64,000 nucleotides of DNA. Origin: Parapedobacter sp964498395. Its GTDB lineage: Bacteria > Bacteroidota > Bacteroidia > Sphingobacteriales > Sphingobacteriaceae. The stretch lies in assembly GCA_964498395.1 (NCBI GenBank), contig CAZCHE010000007.1, forward strand, positions 182,461-246,460, read 5' to 3'. This document shows, one piece after another, positions 9,298-18,082 of the stretch. A program made the position numbers and the translations under genes. Position 1 is the stretch's first letter; each line of letters opens with the position of its first letter. Below the pieces are notes generated by a model. It was not told the DNA's origin. It worked only from the letters and a program-made list of their open reading frames with translations, and did no database searches.

Positions 9298-10335
9298 TTA
9301 AAAAAATGTATCCTTTATGATAGTGATCACACCGGTCAATACGATATTGGCAATCGCCAACGGGATCAACATCTTCCACCCCAGATTCATCAATTGATCA
9401 TAACGGAACCGTGGGAGTGTCCACCGAATCCACATGAAGAAAAAGATGAATGCAAATATCTTGGCAAAAAATACCAATACCCCGATAATCGTAATCCAAT
9501 TTTGCGACAATCCCAAATCATACATGAACGGGAAATTGTAGCCACCGAAATAAAGTGCCGACATCAACGCCGACGATACAAACATGTGGATGTATTCGGC
9601 AAACATGTATAACCCCAACTTCATCGATGAATACTCCACGTTATAGCCGCCGATCAGTTCCGTTTCACACTCCGGTAAATCAAAAGGAACACGGTTACAC
9701 TCTGCAAATGCACACACCAGAAAGATCAAGAAACCCAAGGGTTGCACCCAAATATTCCAATTGACAAACCCCTCTTGCTGTACCACAATGTCCCTCAGCG
9801 ACAACGATTGGGTGACCATCAATAGGGCAATCAGCGACAACCCCAATGCAATCTCATAGCTGATGCTCTGCGAAGCGGCACGTACCGCTCCCATCAAGGA
9901 GAACTTATTGTTAGATGCCCAGCCCCCCAACATGATTCCGTATACACTCAACGCCACCACCCCAAACATGTACAATACACCGACATTCACATCAGCTACC
10001 TGCAACTCGATGACCCGTTCGCCGATGGTCAGTTCTTGCCCCCACGGGATGACCGCACTCCCAATACAGGCCGTGATAATGGCAATAGTAGGCCCGAGGA
10101 TAAACAACGATTTATGTGCTCCTGCCGGGATAATCTCTTCTTTAAAAAAGAATTTCCCCCCATCGCATAACGGCTGCAAAATGCCAAAAGGCCCAGCACG
10201 ATCCGGTCCAAACCGATCCTGCATAAAGCCCGCTACCTTCCGCTCGGCCAGGGTGGAGTACATCGCCACCACCAGGGAAATCACGAACACAACGGTAACC
10301 AGTACAAATTTTTCTATGACAAATGCTAATTCCAT
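9298..10335 (-). CDS. nuoH: NADH-quinone oxidoreductase subunit H
   Basis: A 345-residue membrane subunit with about eight helices, forming much of the quinone-access chamber of complex I. Family motifs are visible: STLAERKVAGFMQDRFGPDR near the N-terminus, FAECNRVPFDLPECETELIGG (acidic loop E-channel) and RWTLPRFRYDQLM near the C-terminus. It lies 22 bases downstream of nuoG. The short AT-rich spacer before its ATG has no Shine-Dalgarno sequence. Confidence 0.97.
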   Translation of the reverse strand: MELAFVIEKFVLVTVVFVISLVVAMYSTLAERKVAGFMQDRFGPDRAGPFGILQPLCDGGKFFFKEEIIPAGAHKSLFILGPTIAIITACIGSAVIPWGQELTIGERVIELQVADVNVGVLYMFGVVALSVYGIMLGGWASNNKFSLMGAVRAASQSISYEIALGLSLIALLMVTQSLSLRDIVVQQEGFVNWNIWVQPLGFLIFLVCAFAECNRVPFDLPECETELIGGYNVEYSSMKLGLYMFAEYIHMFVSSALMSALYFGGYNFPFMYDLGLSQNWITIIGVLVFFAKIFAFIFFFMWIRWTLPRFRYDQLMNLGWKMLIPLAIANIVLTGVITIIKDTFF

Positions 10336-10357
10336 TTTTTAGTATTGAGATATGAGA

Positions 10358-11374
10358 TTATGGCAACAACCGCTCCGCCCGCTCAAACTGTTCCTTATTG
10401 GCTTCCTGTAATGTCAGGTTATTTTTCACCACTGGCGGCGGGTTCAATTGCTCGTAGTGGTTGGCCGAAATCACCGACGTATGCTTGACCTTACGAGGCC
10501 CTTCGATCACCCAGTCCGACGTCGCTTTTTTATCAAACCGGCAAGTATTGCAAATAAATTCTTCTACTTCACCATATTCGTCCTTTCGCGCGGTCACGCG
10601 CAATACCTCTTCTCCTTTGTACCAAAGCGTTACCTTGCCACTACAGGTGGGGCAATCGCGATGCGCTTCCACAGGTTTGGTAAACCATACCCTATTTTTG
10701 AAACGGAATGTCTTGTCGGTCAATGCCCCTACAGGGCACACATCAATGACGTTGCCTGAAAATTCGTTGTCGATGGCTTTCTCGATATAGGTGGATATCT
10801 CGGCAGCGTCCCCGCGCCCCAGTATCCCATGCATACGCTTCGGGGTCAACTGGTCGGCCACAAATACACAACGATAGCACAGAATGCATCGTGTCATGTG
10901 CAATTGTACCTTATCGCCGATATCGATCTTGTCAAACGTACGGCGATCAAACTCATACCGAGTACTTGCAAGACCATGCTCATAACTCAAATCCTGTAAG
11001 TGGCATTCCCCAGCTTGGTCACAGATGGGGCAATCCAACGGGTGGTTGATGAGCAACATCTCCACCACGCCTTTCCGGGCCTCAAGTACCTCGGGCGACG
11101 TGATGTTCTGCACTTCCATCCCGTCCATCACCGTGGTCCGGCAGGAAGCCACCAATTTGGGCATAGGGCGCGGGTCTTTTTCAGATCCTTTGCTCACCTT
11201 GACCAAACAGGTCCGGCATTTTCCACCACTGCCCTCCAGCTTGGAATAATAACACATTGCCGGAGGCACGATATCACCACCGATCAAACGCGCCGCATTC
11301 AATATGGTGGTACCCGGAGCCACTTCCACCGGAATACCGTCTATGCTTACTTTGAATTTTACGTCTTCGGCCAT
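10358..11374 (-). CDS. nuoG: NADH-quinone oxidoreductase subunit G, short form
   Basis: A 338-residue iron-sulfur subunit of complex I. It contains the N-terminal [2Fe-2S] ferredoxin domain (GGKCRTC, then LVASCRT), the His/Cys cluster segment HPLDCPICDQAGECHLQD, the CILCYRC motif and a further four-cysteine site (CPTC...CNTC). The roughly 550-residue molybdopterin-oxidoreductase-like domain of E. coli NuoG is absent. The frame ends cleanly and nuoH follows 22 bases later, so this is a natural short form, as seen in related Bacteroidota, not a broken gene. It relays electrons from NuoE/NuoF to NuoI. Confidence 0.93.
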   Translation of the reverse strand: MAEDVKFKVSIDGIPVEVAPGTTILNAARLIGGDIVPPAMCYYSKLEGSGGKCRTCLVKVSKGSEKDPRPMPKLVASCRTTVMDGMEVQNITSPEVLEARKGVVEMLLINHPLDCPICDQAGECHLQDLSYEHGLASTRYEFDRRTFDKIDIGDKVQLHMTRCILCYRCVFVADQLTPKRMHGILGRGDAAEISTYIEKAIDNEFSGNVIDVCPVGALTDKTFRFKNRVWFTKPVEAHRDCPTCSGKVTLWYKGEEVLRVTARKDEYGEVEEFICNTCRFDKKATSDWVIEGPRKVKHTSVISANHYEQLNPPPVVKNNLTLQEANKEQFERAERLLP

Positions 11375-11380
11375 TTTATT

Positions 11381-11400
11381 TTCAGCTTTCAGTTATCAGC
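11381..11400 (-). repeat. GCTGATA/AGCTGAA-type 5'-leader element before nuoG
   Basis: On the minus strand the bases immediately before the nuoG start read as an imperfect duplicated GCTGATAACTGAAAGCTGAA word. Related words lie directly before nuoF (12809-12839) and the LolD-type ATPase gene (49598-49610). The remaining nuoF-nuoG gap also contains repeats of GCTAAC and CGTAT. The role is unknown. Confidence 0.45.
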
Positions 11401-11452
11401 CTTATTTCGTACCGCTAACTTCGTATCTCGTATTGCTAACGTTTGTTGTATG

Positions 11453-12805
11453 TTAAACTACCGGTTCCAACGGATCCGCGTAATGGGCTAGCCCATAGTT
11501 GCGAACTTGCGCCTCCTCGGGGTTGGTTACGTACCATTCAAACTCATCCCTGAAATGACGGATGGCGCTGGCAACCGGCCAAGCGGCGGCATCACCAAGC
11601 GGACATATCGTATTACCCTCAATTTTTTTGGATACATCCACCAGCAAATCAATGTCGCTAAAGGTACCATGCCCGTGAACGATTTTGTGCAACACCTTCT
11701 CCATCCAACCTGTACCTTCCCGGCAAGGTGAACACTGCCCGCAGCTTTCGTGATGGTAAAACCGCGTGAAATTCCAGGTGTTACGCACAATGCTCTGATC
11801 TTCGTCAAACGCAATGAACCCCCCAGAGCCCAGCATGGTACCGCTTTGGAACCCGCCATCTGCCAATGACTCATACGTCATCAAGCGGGCTTCCCCTTTA
11901 ATCGTTTTCGTAATCAGGTTAGCGGGTAATATGGGTACGGAGGATCCGCCGGCCACCACTGCCTTGAGTCGTTTGCCGTTAGCAATCCCTCCACAGTATT
12001 CGTCTGAATAGATGAACTCCTCAACCGGAAGCCCCAGTTCGATTTCGTAAACCCCCGGTTTGACGAGGTTCCCACCGGCGGAAATCAGCTTGGTTCCCGT
12101 ACTGCGTTCGACACCAATTTTTGCATATTCCTCGCCACCATCATTAATGATGGGAACGGTAGCCGCGATGGATTCGACATTATTTACCACTGTCGGGCAA
12201 TTGTACAATCCCGATACAGCAGGAAAAGGAGGTTTTATCCGAGGATTGCCTCGTTTGCCTTCCAATGATTCCAATAATGCGGTTTCTTCCCCGCAGATGT
12301 AGGCTCCGCCTCCCGGTTGCACATACAGCTCCAAATCATATCCGGAACCCAATATGTTCTTGCCCAAGAAACCGGCGTTTTTTGCTTCGGCGATGGCTTT
12401 TTCGAGTATCCGTATTTGGGGCATCATTTCACCCCGCACATAGATATAAGACGTATTAGCTCCCAATGCATAACTTGACACAATCATGCCCTCGATCAAC
12501 GCATGTGGGATATGGGTCATCAGGTAACGATCCTTGAATGTGCCCGGCTCCGATTCGTCAGCGTTGCACACCAAGTAGCGGGGCACCCCTTCGGGTTTGG
12601 CTAGAAAACTCCATTTCATCCCCGTAGGGAAACCTGCTCCACCGCGGCCACGTAATCCCGACTTCTTTACTTCTTCCACCACTTCGTCGGGCGTAAGCGT
12701 TTTGAGCGCCTTTTCCACAGCGCGGTATCCACCCTTTTGACGATATACGTCAAACGTATTGATCCCCGGAACGTCGATATGTGTCAATAATAACTTACGA
12801 GCCAT
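11453..12805 (-). CDS. nuoF: NADH-quinone oxidoreductase subunit F, NADH/FMN site
   Basis: A 450-residue flavoprotein subunit that oxidises NADH. Visible sites are the NADH-binding GRGGAGFPTGMKW, the FMN-binding GGGAYICGEETALLES and the [4Fe-4S] ligands ESCGQCSPCREGT plus the distant ICPLGDAAAW cysteine. It works in the peripheral arm with NuoE and NuoG. The gap to nuoG (78 bases) contains degenerate repeats, and the leader before its own start (12806-12846) carries the same type of GCTGATAG words. Confidence 0.97.
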   Translation of the reverse strand: MARKLLLTHIDVPGINTFDVYRQKGGYRAVEKALKTLTPDEVVEEVKKSGLRGRGGAGFPTGMKWSFLAKPEGVPRYLVCNADESEPGTFKDRYLMTHIPHALIEGMIVSSYALGANTSYIYVRGEMMPQIRILEKAIAEAKNAGFLGKNILGSGYDLELYVQPGGGAYICGEETALLESLEGKRGNPRIKPPFPAVSGLYNCPTVVNNVESIAATVPIINDGGEEYAKIGVERSTGTKLISAGGNLVKPGVYEIELGLPVEEFIYSDEYCGGIANGKRLKAVVAGGSSVPILPANLITKTIKGEARLMTYESLADGGFQSGTMLGSGGFIAFDEDQSIVRNTWNFTRFYHHESCGQCSPCREGTGWMEKVLHKIVHGHGTFSDIDLLVDVSKKIEGNTICPLGDAAAWPVASAIRHFRDEFEWYVTNPEEAQVRNYGLAHYADPLEPVV

Positions 12806-12808
12806 AAT

Positions 12809-12839
12809 ATTCAGCTATCTACCTGCGACTATCAGCTTT
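12809..12839 (-). repeat. GCTGATAG-type 5'-leader element before nuoF
   Basis: Minus-strand words AAAGCTGATAG and GATAGCTGAA lie 4-35 bases before the nuoF ATG, in the 41-base nuoE-nuoF gap. They match the elements before nuoG and before the ATPase gene at 49594. The position directly 5' of start codons recurs in all three cases. Confidence 0.45.
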
Positions 12840-12846
12840 TTAACCG

Positions 12847-13368
12847 TTAGCCGTTGCTTTTTTCCTTTAGTTCATCAATCAATTGGTCTACGCTTTCTTC
12901 GGTAAGGTTTTCGTAGAACGTATATTCCGGACCGATTTGCAACACCGGACCGTAGCCGCATGCAGCAAGGCATTCCACCCCCCGCCAACTAAATAGCCCA
13001 TCGGGAGTCACTTCCCCTTCTTTCACACCCAATTTGCCTTCGATATGTTTCATGATACGCTCGGCTCCGACCAGACAACAAGGGCCCGTGCGGCACACTT
13101 CTAACACGTACTTGCCTTGAGGCCGGAGGAAAAACATGGTGTAGAACGTGGCTACCTCATATACCTCTATCGGTTCCAATTGCAAATACTCGGCTACCTT
13201 ATCCATCGAAGGCACGCTAAGCCAGCCTTGCTTCGCCTGCACTTCATGCAAGATGGGCAACAACGCTGATTTTTGCCGGCCTTCCGGATAACGGGCCACG
13301 ATCTCGGCAAATTTCGCCAGCATCTCTTCCGTGAATTCCACGGCTTCGTTATGTTTCACATTAAGCAT
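12847..13368 (-). CDS. nuoE: NADH-quinone oxidoreductase subunit E, [2Fe-2S]
   Basis: A 173-residue thioredoxin-like subunit holding the N1a [2Fe-2S] cluster in the NADH-dehydrogenase module. The four cysteine ligands lie in CRTGPCC and CLAACGYGP. Its ATG overlaps the end of nuoD by eight bases (ATGCTTAA arrangement), which implies translational coupling. The length is typical. Confidence 0.96.
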   Translation of the reverse strand: MLNVKHNEAVEFTEEMLAKFAEIVARYPEGRQKSALLPILHEVQAKQGWLSVPSMDKVAEYLQLEPIEVYEVATFYTMFFLRPQGKYVLEVCRTGPCCLVGAERIMKHIEGKLGVKEGEVTPDGLFSWRGVECLAACGYGPVLQIGPEYTFYENLTEESVDQLIDELKEKSNG

Positions 13369-14596
13369 CCAATTCTCCTGCTATAACGTTTAGACTACTC
13401 ATATTGATAATCGCGTCAGAAAGCAGCATTCCACTGCTCATCGGCGCATACATCTGATAGTTGATAAATGAAGGCCGACGGAAATGCAGCCGGTATGGTG
13501 ACCTTCCCCCATCACTGATCAAGTAAAAGCCCAACTCCCCGTTTCCGCCTTCCACGCAATGGTACACCTCCGTCTTCGGCGTGTCAATTTCACCCATTAC
13601 GATTTTGAAATGGTAAATCAGGGCTTCCATATTGTTATATACCTGCTCCTTGGGTGGTAGGTAAAAATCAGGCACTTCGGCATGGAACACGCCTTTCGGC
13701 TCCTTTTCGATCTTATCCAGTGCTTGCTCAATAATTTTCAGGCTTTCCCACATTTCGCAGTTGCGCACCAAAAAGCGATCATACACATCCCCCTTGGTTC
13801 CAACCGGTACGTCAAACTCAAATTCATCATAAGACGAATACGGTTCATTCGCCCGTACGTCATAATCCACGCCCGTAGCCCGCAATATGGGGCCGCTCCA
13901 ACTATAGCTCAATGCCGTTTCCGGGTCAACCGCCGCCACATTGGCCGTGCGTTCGATAAAGATGCGATTGCGGTTAAACAGCTCCTCAAACTCCTTCAAC
14001 ACCGGCGGGAATCGTTTTAGGAATTCCCTGATTTTCCGGAAAGCCGTTTCGTTAAAATCACGTTCGAAACCACCTATGCGTCCAATATTAGTCGTCAGCC
14101 TGGCTCCGCAAATTTCCTCAAATATCTCGTAGATAAATTCGCGCTCCTGCATTACGTACAGAAACCCAGAGAAAGCGCCCGTATCCACACCCAAGATACC
14201 GTTACAGATGATGTGGTCAGCGATACGAGACAATTCCATCACGATAACACGCATGTACTGCACGCGCTTGGGTAATTCAATCTCCAACAACTTTTCGACG
14301 GTCATGTGCCATCCCATATTGTTAATGGGCGAAGAGCAGTAATTGAGCCGGTCCGTCAGTGGCGTGATTTGGTAATACGGGCGATGCTCGGCGATCTTTT
14401 CAAATGCCCGGTGGATATAGCCAATGGTAGAAACCCCGCTAATGATACGTTCGCCATCCACTTGCAACACATTTTGGAACACGCCATGTGTGGCAGGGTG
14501 GGTGGGCCCCAGGTTGAGGGTAAACAACTCGTCTTGCGGATCATTATCCACATAAACCGGCTTATTGGGTGATATTTTGGAAATCGAATCGCTCAT
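13361..14596 (-). CDS. nuoD: NADH-quinone oxidoreductase subunit D
   Basis: A 411-residue, 49-kDa-type subunit, related to NiFe-hydrogenase large subunits, that forms the quinone-binding site with NuoB. It has the N-terminal signature LNLGPTHPATHG and the C-terminal SGMLLSDAIINMSSLNVIAGELD region. It is a separate gene from nuoC, not the fused NuoCD of E. coli. It starts six bases after nuoC ends and its stop overlaps the nuoE start. Confidence 0.97.
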   Translation of the reverse strand: MSDSISKISPNKPVYVDNDPQDELFTLNLGPTHPATHGVFQNVLQVDGERIISGVSTIGYIHRAFEKIAEHRPYYQITPLTDRLNYCSSPINNMGWHMTVEKLLEIELPKRVQYMRVIVMELSRIADHIICNGILGVDTGAFSGFLYVMQEREFIYEIFEEICGARLTTNIGRIGGFERDFNETAFRKIREFLKRFPPVLKEFEELFNRNRIFIERTANVAAVDPETALSYSWSGPILRATGVDYDVRANEPYSSYDEFEFDVPVGTKGDVYDRFLVRNCEMWESLKIIEQALDKIEKEPKGVFHAEVPDFYLPPKEQVYNNMEALIYHFKIVMGEIDTPKTEVYHCVEGGNGELGFYLISDGGRSPYRLHFRRPSFINYQMYAPMSSGMLLSDAIINMSSLNVIAGELDA

Positions 14597-14602
14597 AATG
14601 CC

Positions 14603-15106
14603 TTATCTACCGAAGAAATAATCTTTCTTATCCACTTTATTGGGATCCTCTAACGGGTATTCTTTCCGCATGGGGAATACCTCCATGTCATCGACGTTCA
14701 AAATGCGACGCAAATCAGGATGGCCGACAAATTGAATCCCAAAGAAATCATACGTTTCACGCTCCATCCAGTTCGCTCCATTCCATAGCACCGTAGCCGT
14801 GGGGATGGCGGGATACCCTCCGTCAAGGAAAACCTTGATCCGTATACGCACGTTATTTGCCCAACTATGCACATGGTAAACCACGGCAAATTCCTTATCC
14901 AACGCTGGGTAATGCACTGCCGTAATGTCTGTAAGGTAACGAAAAGCTAAATCGTCATCCGTTTTCAAAAACTCGAGTACCTCCAGCAGGTGCTCCTTAT
15001 CTGTTTCCACGGTGAGTAGCCCATACGGTTCACTCACGTTGCGTACATCGTCAGCAAACTGTTGCTGAAGACGCTGCAATATCGCTTGGTTGTCAAGTTT
15101 AGCCAT
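14603..15106 (-). CDS. nuoC: NADH-quinone oxidoreductase subunit C
   Basis: A 167-residue, 30-kDa-type structural subunit of the complex I connecting module. The upstream in-frame ATG at 15130 would overlap nuoB by 32 bases. The ATG at 15106 gives the compact ATGGCTAA overlap with the nuoB stop, the same eight-base overlap seen at nuoD/nuoE, so it is preferred. The C-terminal region WMERETYDFFGIQFVGHPDLRRIL and the end KEYPLEDPNKVDKKDYFFGR follow the family pattern. Confidence 0.95.
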   Translation of the reverse strand: MAKLDNQAILQRLQQQFADDVRNVSEPYGLLTVETDKEHLLEVLEFLKTDDDLAFRYLTDITAVHYPALDKEFAVVYHVHSWANNVRIRIKVFLDGGYPAIPTATVLWNGANWMERETYDFFGIQFVGHPDLRRILNVDDMEVFPMRKEYPLEDPNKVDKKDYFFGR

Positions 15107-15650
15107 GGGTGTGTATTCCGTATTTTTCAAGTAAAGCCTTGTATTCTGGCGAATTACGTCTATTTAATGACTCATTCTTCACAATGTCCTGCAGGCGCAT
15201 CACCCCGTCCAGTATGGCTTCAGGACGCGGAGGGCAACCCGGCACATAAACATCCACCGGAATCACCTCATCTATGCCCTGCAGCACGGAATAAGTATCG
15301 AAAATACCACCGCTGGAAGCGCACGCCCCCACGGCAATCACCCAGCGCGGTTCGGCCATCTGGATATATACTTGCCTAAGCACGGGCGCCATCTTCTTGG
15401 CAATGGTACCCATGACCAGCAACATATCGGCCTGCCGAGGAGAAAAACTCGGACGCTCCGCGCCGAACCGTGCCAAATCATAAGTAGAACCCATTGTCGC
15501 CATGAATTCAATACCACAACAGGAGGTCGCAAACGGTAATGGCCATAACGAATTAGCCCGAGCTAATCCAATAGCTTTGTCCAATGTCGTCGCAAAAAAA
15601 CCTGACCCTTGTACCCCTGGGGGCGCCTCTGCTAATTTAATATCACTCAT
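15099..15650 (-). CDS. nuoB: NADH-quinone oxidoreductase subunit B, cluster N2
   Basis: A 183-residue subunit carrying the N2 [4Fe-4S] cluster that reduces quinone. Cysteine ligands are visible in ATSCCGIEFM (adjacent cysteines), VGACASSGG and YVPGCPPRPEAIL. It interacts with NuoD. The gene follows nuoA after a 126-base gap holding a terminator-like hairpin, the only large structured gap near the promoter end of the operon. Confidence 0.97.
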   Translation of the reverse strand: MSDIKLAEAPPGVQGSGFFATTLDKAIGLARANSLWPLPFATSCCGIEFMATMGSTYDLARFGAERPSFSPRQADMLLVMGTIAKKMAPVLRQVYIQMAEPRWVIAVGACASSGGIFDTYSVLQGIDEVIPVDVYVPGCPPRPEAILDGVMRLQDIVKNESLNRRNSPEYKALLEKYGIHTHG

Positions 15651-15673
15651 TGCTAACTCCGGTCTTTACCTAA

Positions 15674-15707
15674 GAAAAAACTCACCCATATGGTGATACA
15701 GGTGAGT
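15674..15707 (-). terminator. Terminator-like hairpin between nuoA and nuoB
   Basis: Read on the minus strand, ACTCACC (15707-15701) pairs with GGTGAGT (15686-15680), with a 14-base loop and a run of six T immediately after. This is the form of an intrinsic terminator, yet it lies inside the nuo operon. It could act as an attenuator or as an RNA-processing or stability site that sets nuoA against nuoB-N expression. A -7-like box TAAATTTG (15717-15710) lies just upstream, but no matching -33 box was seen. Confidence 0.5.
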
Positions 15708-15776
15708 CACAAATTTACAATATATTGCCTGCTTAAACGGCTAATTATATTATTTAGAAACGTTCTAATATCATGA

Positions 15777-16154
15777 TTAGTTCCATTCCAGTGCCTTCCT
15801 TTTTATGACATAAATGAACCCTAAAAGCAGTAACCCCATAAACACAAACATCTCAATTAACCCAGAAAGTCCAAACTCCCTGAAGTTGACCGCCCATGGA
15901 TACATAAAAATCACCTCGATATCAAAAATAACAAACAAAATGGCCACCATGAAGTATTTGATGGAAAAAGGTTGACGAGCATTCCCGATCACCTCAACCC
16001 CAGATTCGAACGCCCCGAGCTTGTTCTCCGTGCGTACCTTGGGCCCGATCAGGTGCGTAATCACAATGGTGCCTACGCCGAAGCCGGCGGCAACGATCAA
16101 TTGGATCAGTATCGGTAAATAATCACTCGGCATACTTACTATTTCAGCAATCAT
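15777..16154 (-). CDS. nuoA: NADH-quinone oxidoreductase subunit A
   Basis: A 125-residue, three-helix membrane subunit that helps form the quinone cavity of complex I. Family marks are the loop KLGAFESGVEVIGNARQPFS between helices 1 and 2 and the FVIFDIEVIFMYPWAV helix with conserved acidic residues. It is the first gene of the 14-gene nuo operon and follows a likely promoter at 16182-16212. Confidence 0.96.
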   Translation of the reverse strand: MIAEIVSMPSDYLPILIQLIVAAGFGVGTIVITHLIGPKVRTENKLGAFESGVEVIGNARQPFSIKYFMVAILFVIFDIEVIFMYPWAVNFREFGLSGLIEMFVFMGLLLLGFIYVIKRKALEWN

Positions 16155-16181
16155 ATCTTGATATTCATTTAAAATTTACTG

Positions 16182-16212
16182 CAAACTTACTATAAAACTT
16201 CGGCAAGCGAAA
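16182..16212 (-). promoter_or_regulatory. Candidate promoter of the nuo operon
   Basis: On the minus strand a -7 box TAAGTTTG (16189-16182) matches TAnnTTTG exactly and is preceded after 19 bases by TTTC (16212-16209), three of four matches to the -33 TTTG. Transcription would start near 16175, about 20 bases before the nuoA ATG. Confidence 0.55.
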
Positions 16213-16279
16213 CCCGCTCGTCAAAATTAGGTCAAAAATATGTCCTGCGATTTCCCTATCGGCTTTGTTACCAAAAAAA

Positions 16280-16302
16280 GCGCCGGGGGAATCCCCCGGC
16301 GC
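16280..16302 (-). terminator. Strong intrinsic terminator of the exbB-TPR operon
   Basis: A perfect ten-base-pair stem GCGCCGGGGG/CCCCCGGCGC with a three-base loop, followed on the minus strand by seven T. It lies 29 bases after the TPR gene stop and before the nuo promoter, so it insulates the two operons. Confidence 0.93.
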
Positions 16303-16331
16303 GTCAAAATCATTCATTAGTTACGCACGCA

Positions 16332-18056
16332 CTATTGATTCGAAGCGGAAGATTCCTGCTCTAAAAACAACAGCGTTTGCTTAGCATATTCATTTTCTGG
16401 GTCTAACTTCAACGTTTCGCCCAAATAATCACGTGCCTTCTGATACTCGCCATTCTTCGCGTTAATAGCGGCTAAGTTATTGTAAATTTCAATGAAATTA
16501 TTTTTAGCTTTTTGTACTTCCGCATCTCCTTTCTCTTTCACTACCTCAATATACTTCTCGAAGTACGGCACCGCAAGCCCTTTTGGATTTTCATTGTTGT
16601 CTAACAAACCATTAATACGAGCTCTAAACAAATAAGCATCTTGGGTAGTAGGCGCCTTTTCAATCACTAAACCTAAAGCGGAATCCGCTTTATTCAATAA
16701 TTGGGTTCTTTCGGGCTCTCCCTCGACCTGACGAGTTGCAACTCCATAGTATGTGGCAAAACCGAGGTAGAAGTTGTCAAATATATAATTCCGCGACGTC
16801 GGTGAAGACGCTGCGATTTCAAACACTTCAGCCGCCAATGCGTATTTTTTCTTATTTTGGAAAAGCGCCATCCCCACGTCATGCAAATCGTCAGCTATAG
16901 CTGAATCTGCTTCGACAGCCTTCTTAAGATTAGTGATTCCCTCATTAAACAAACTCCCGTCAACGGGATCACTATCCGTTGCCAAATAGATATCAGCCAA
17001 ACCCAAATGCAGGTAATCGCGAGGGATAATCCGCTCACTTTCCATCCGGGTAAACATCCTGTCCAAAGCACCTTTACTTTCTTGGTACTGCCCTTTTTCA
17101 TAGGCTGTATAACCCAAATAGCGTAAAATCTTTGGATTCACATCTTCCAGTTGCGCCAATTCAGTTGCTTGTACCTGCAATTCGTCATAATCCTTGGCAA
17201 ACACCAAGAAATCCGCATAACGAATACGTGACTCGACGGAATAATCCGTTTTGTCCATGTATTGCTTGTAATATTCTACCGCCTGCTTATTCCGTGAACT
17301 GTAGTCTTCGTTGGTCGTTGCCGTTAATGCCCAAGCGTGGTACGTCTCGGCCAATTCCCGATACGTAGGCGCATAATCAGGCACCTGTGCTGCAATCTGG
17401 TTCAAACCATCAATCGCTTCTTGCCAAGCGTGTGACCTTCTGGTAATGACCTGCATTTGAACTTGCGCACGGGTAAGTGAATTGTCCAATGTCGCCGCGT
17501 CGCGGTAATTCTTGTAGGCCATACTGGGATTCTTCAACCCGAAATATGCATCCCCCAATGCCAAGGGGATCATCGCTTCTTTAACATTTTTCAGTTTGGC
17601 TTGCTCCAAGTAATCGACAGCCTTTTGATAATCTGGAGTCTCTACGTCAATATAAGCCCGACCAATGTGATACAACTCCAAATAATCCTTCTTTTTCAGC
17701 TTACTGGTAGCCTCAGAAAACCTGGTGTTTGCGCCACTTGCATTGCCTTTATATAGATCAACGATACCTAGTCCGACTTTGTTCAAGTTAGTCTTCGGAT
17801 CGGCAGCGAGACCTTGTTCGAAAACCGTCGCGGCTGAATCGACGTATTCATTGTGCAAATGAACAAGTCCCAAATAAAAATAATTCTCTCCTTTTTTAGC
17901 TTGATTTTTCACCAACGTCTCCAAAATCCCTTTCGCTTTGGCAAACTGCTCCGCATCTATTGCCTTCTTCGCGTCGTCCAAGCTTTGCGCTCGCACTCCA
18001 GTAACCACAAAAGCAAGGGATATACCCCATATCATTGCTTTCTTCATCATTTTCAT
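16332..18056 (-). CDS. Secreted tetratricopeptide-repeat protein
   Basis: A 574-residue protein with a signal peptide (MKMMKKAMIWGISLAFVVTG, cleavage near VRAQS) followed by repeated helical TPR units through the whole chain (for example GENYFYLGLVHLHNEYVDSA and NEYAKQTLLFLEQ). It is therefore probably a periplasmic protein-interaction scaffold. It is the last gene of the exbB-exbD-exbD-tonB-pstS operon and is followed by a strong terminator. Its constant pairing with the PstS-like lipoprotein in related bacteria suggests a joint role with the TonB system, but the function is not known. Confidence 0.9.
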   Translation of the reverse strand: MKMMKKAMIWGISLAFVVTGVRAQSLDDAKKAIDAEQFAKAKGILETLVKNQAKKGENYFYLGLVHLHNEYVDSAATVFEQGLAADPKTNLNKVGLGIVDLYKGNASGANTRFSEATSKLKKKDYLELYHIGRAYIDVETPDYQKAVDYLEQAKLKNVKEAMIPLALGDAYFGLKNPSMAYKNYRDAATLDNSLTRAQVQMQVITRRSHAWQEAIDGLNQIAAQVPDYAPTYRELAETYHAWALTATTNEDYSSRNKQAVEYYKQYMDKTDYSVESRIRYADFLVFAKDYDELQVQATELAQLEDVNPKILRYLGYTAYEKGQYQESKGALDRMFTRMESERIIPRDYLHLGLADIYLATDSDPVDGSLFNEGITNLKKAVEADSAIADDLHDVGMALFQNKKKYALAAEVFEIAASSPTSRNYIFDNFYLGFATYYGVATRQVEGEPERTQLLNKADSALGLVIEKAPTTQDAYLFRARINGLLDNNENPKGLAVPYFEKYIEVVKEKGDAEVQKAKNNFIEIYNNLAAINAKNGEYQKARDYLGETLKLDPENEYAKQTLLFLEQESSASNQ

Positions 18057-18082
18057 TTTATTTAGTGTTTAATATTTACGTA

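Noticed and set aside
10358..11374. NuoG as a truncated pseudogene
   Set aside because: All cluster ligands are intact, the frame ends cleanly and nuoH follows after 22 bases. Short NuoG is known in related bacteria.
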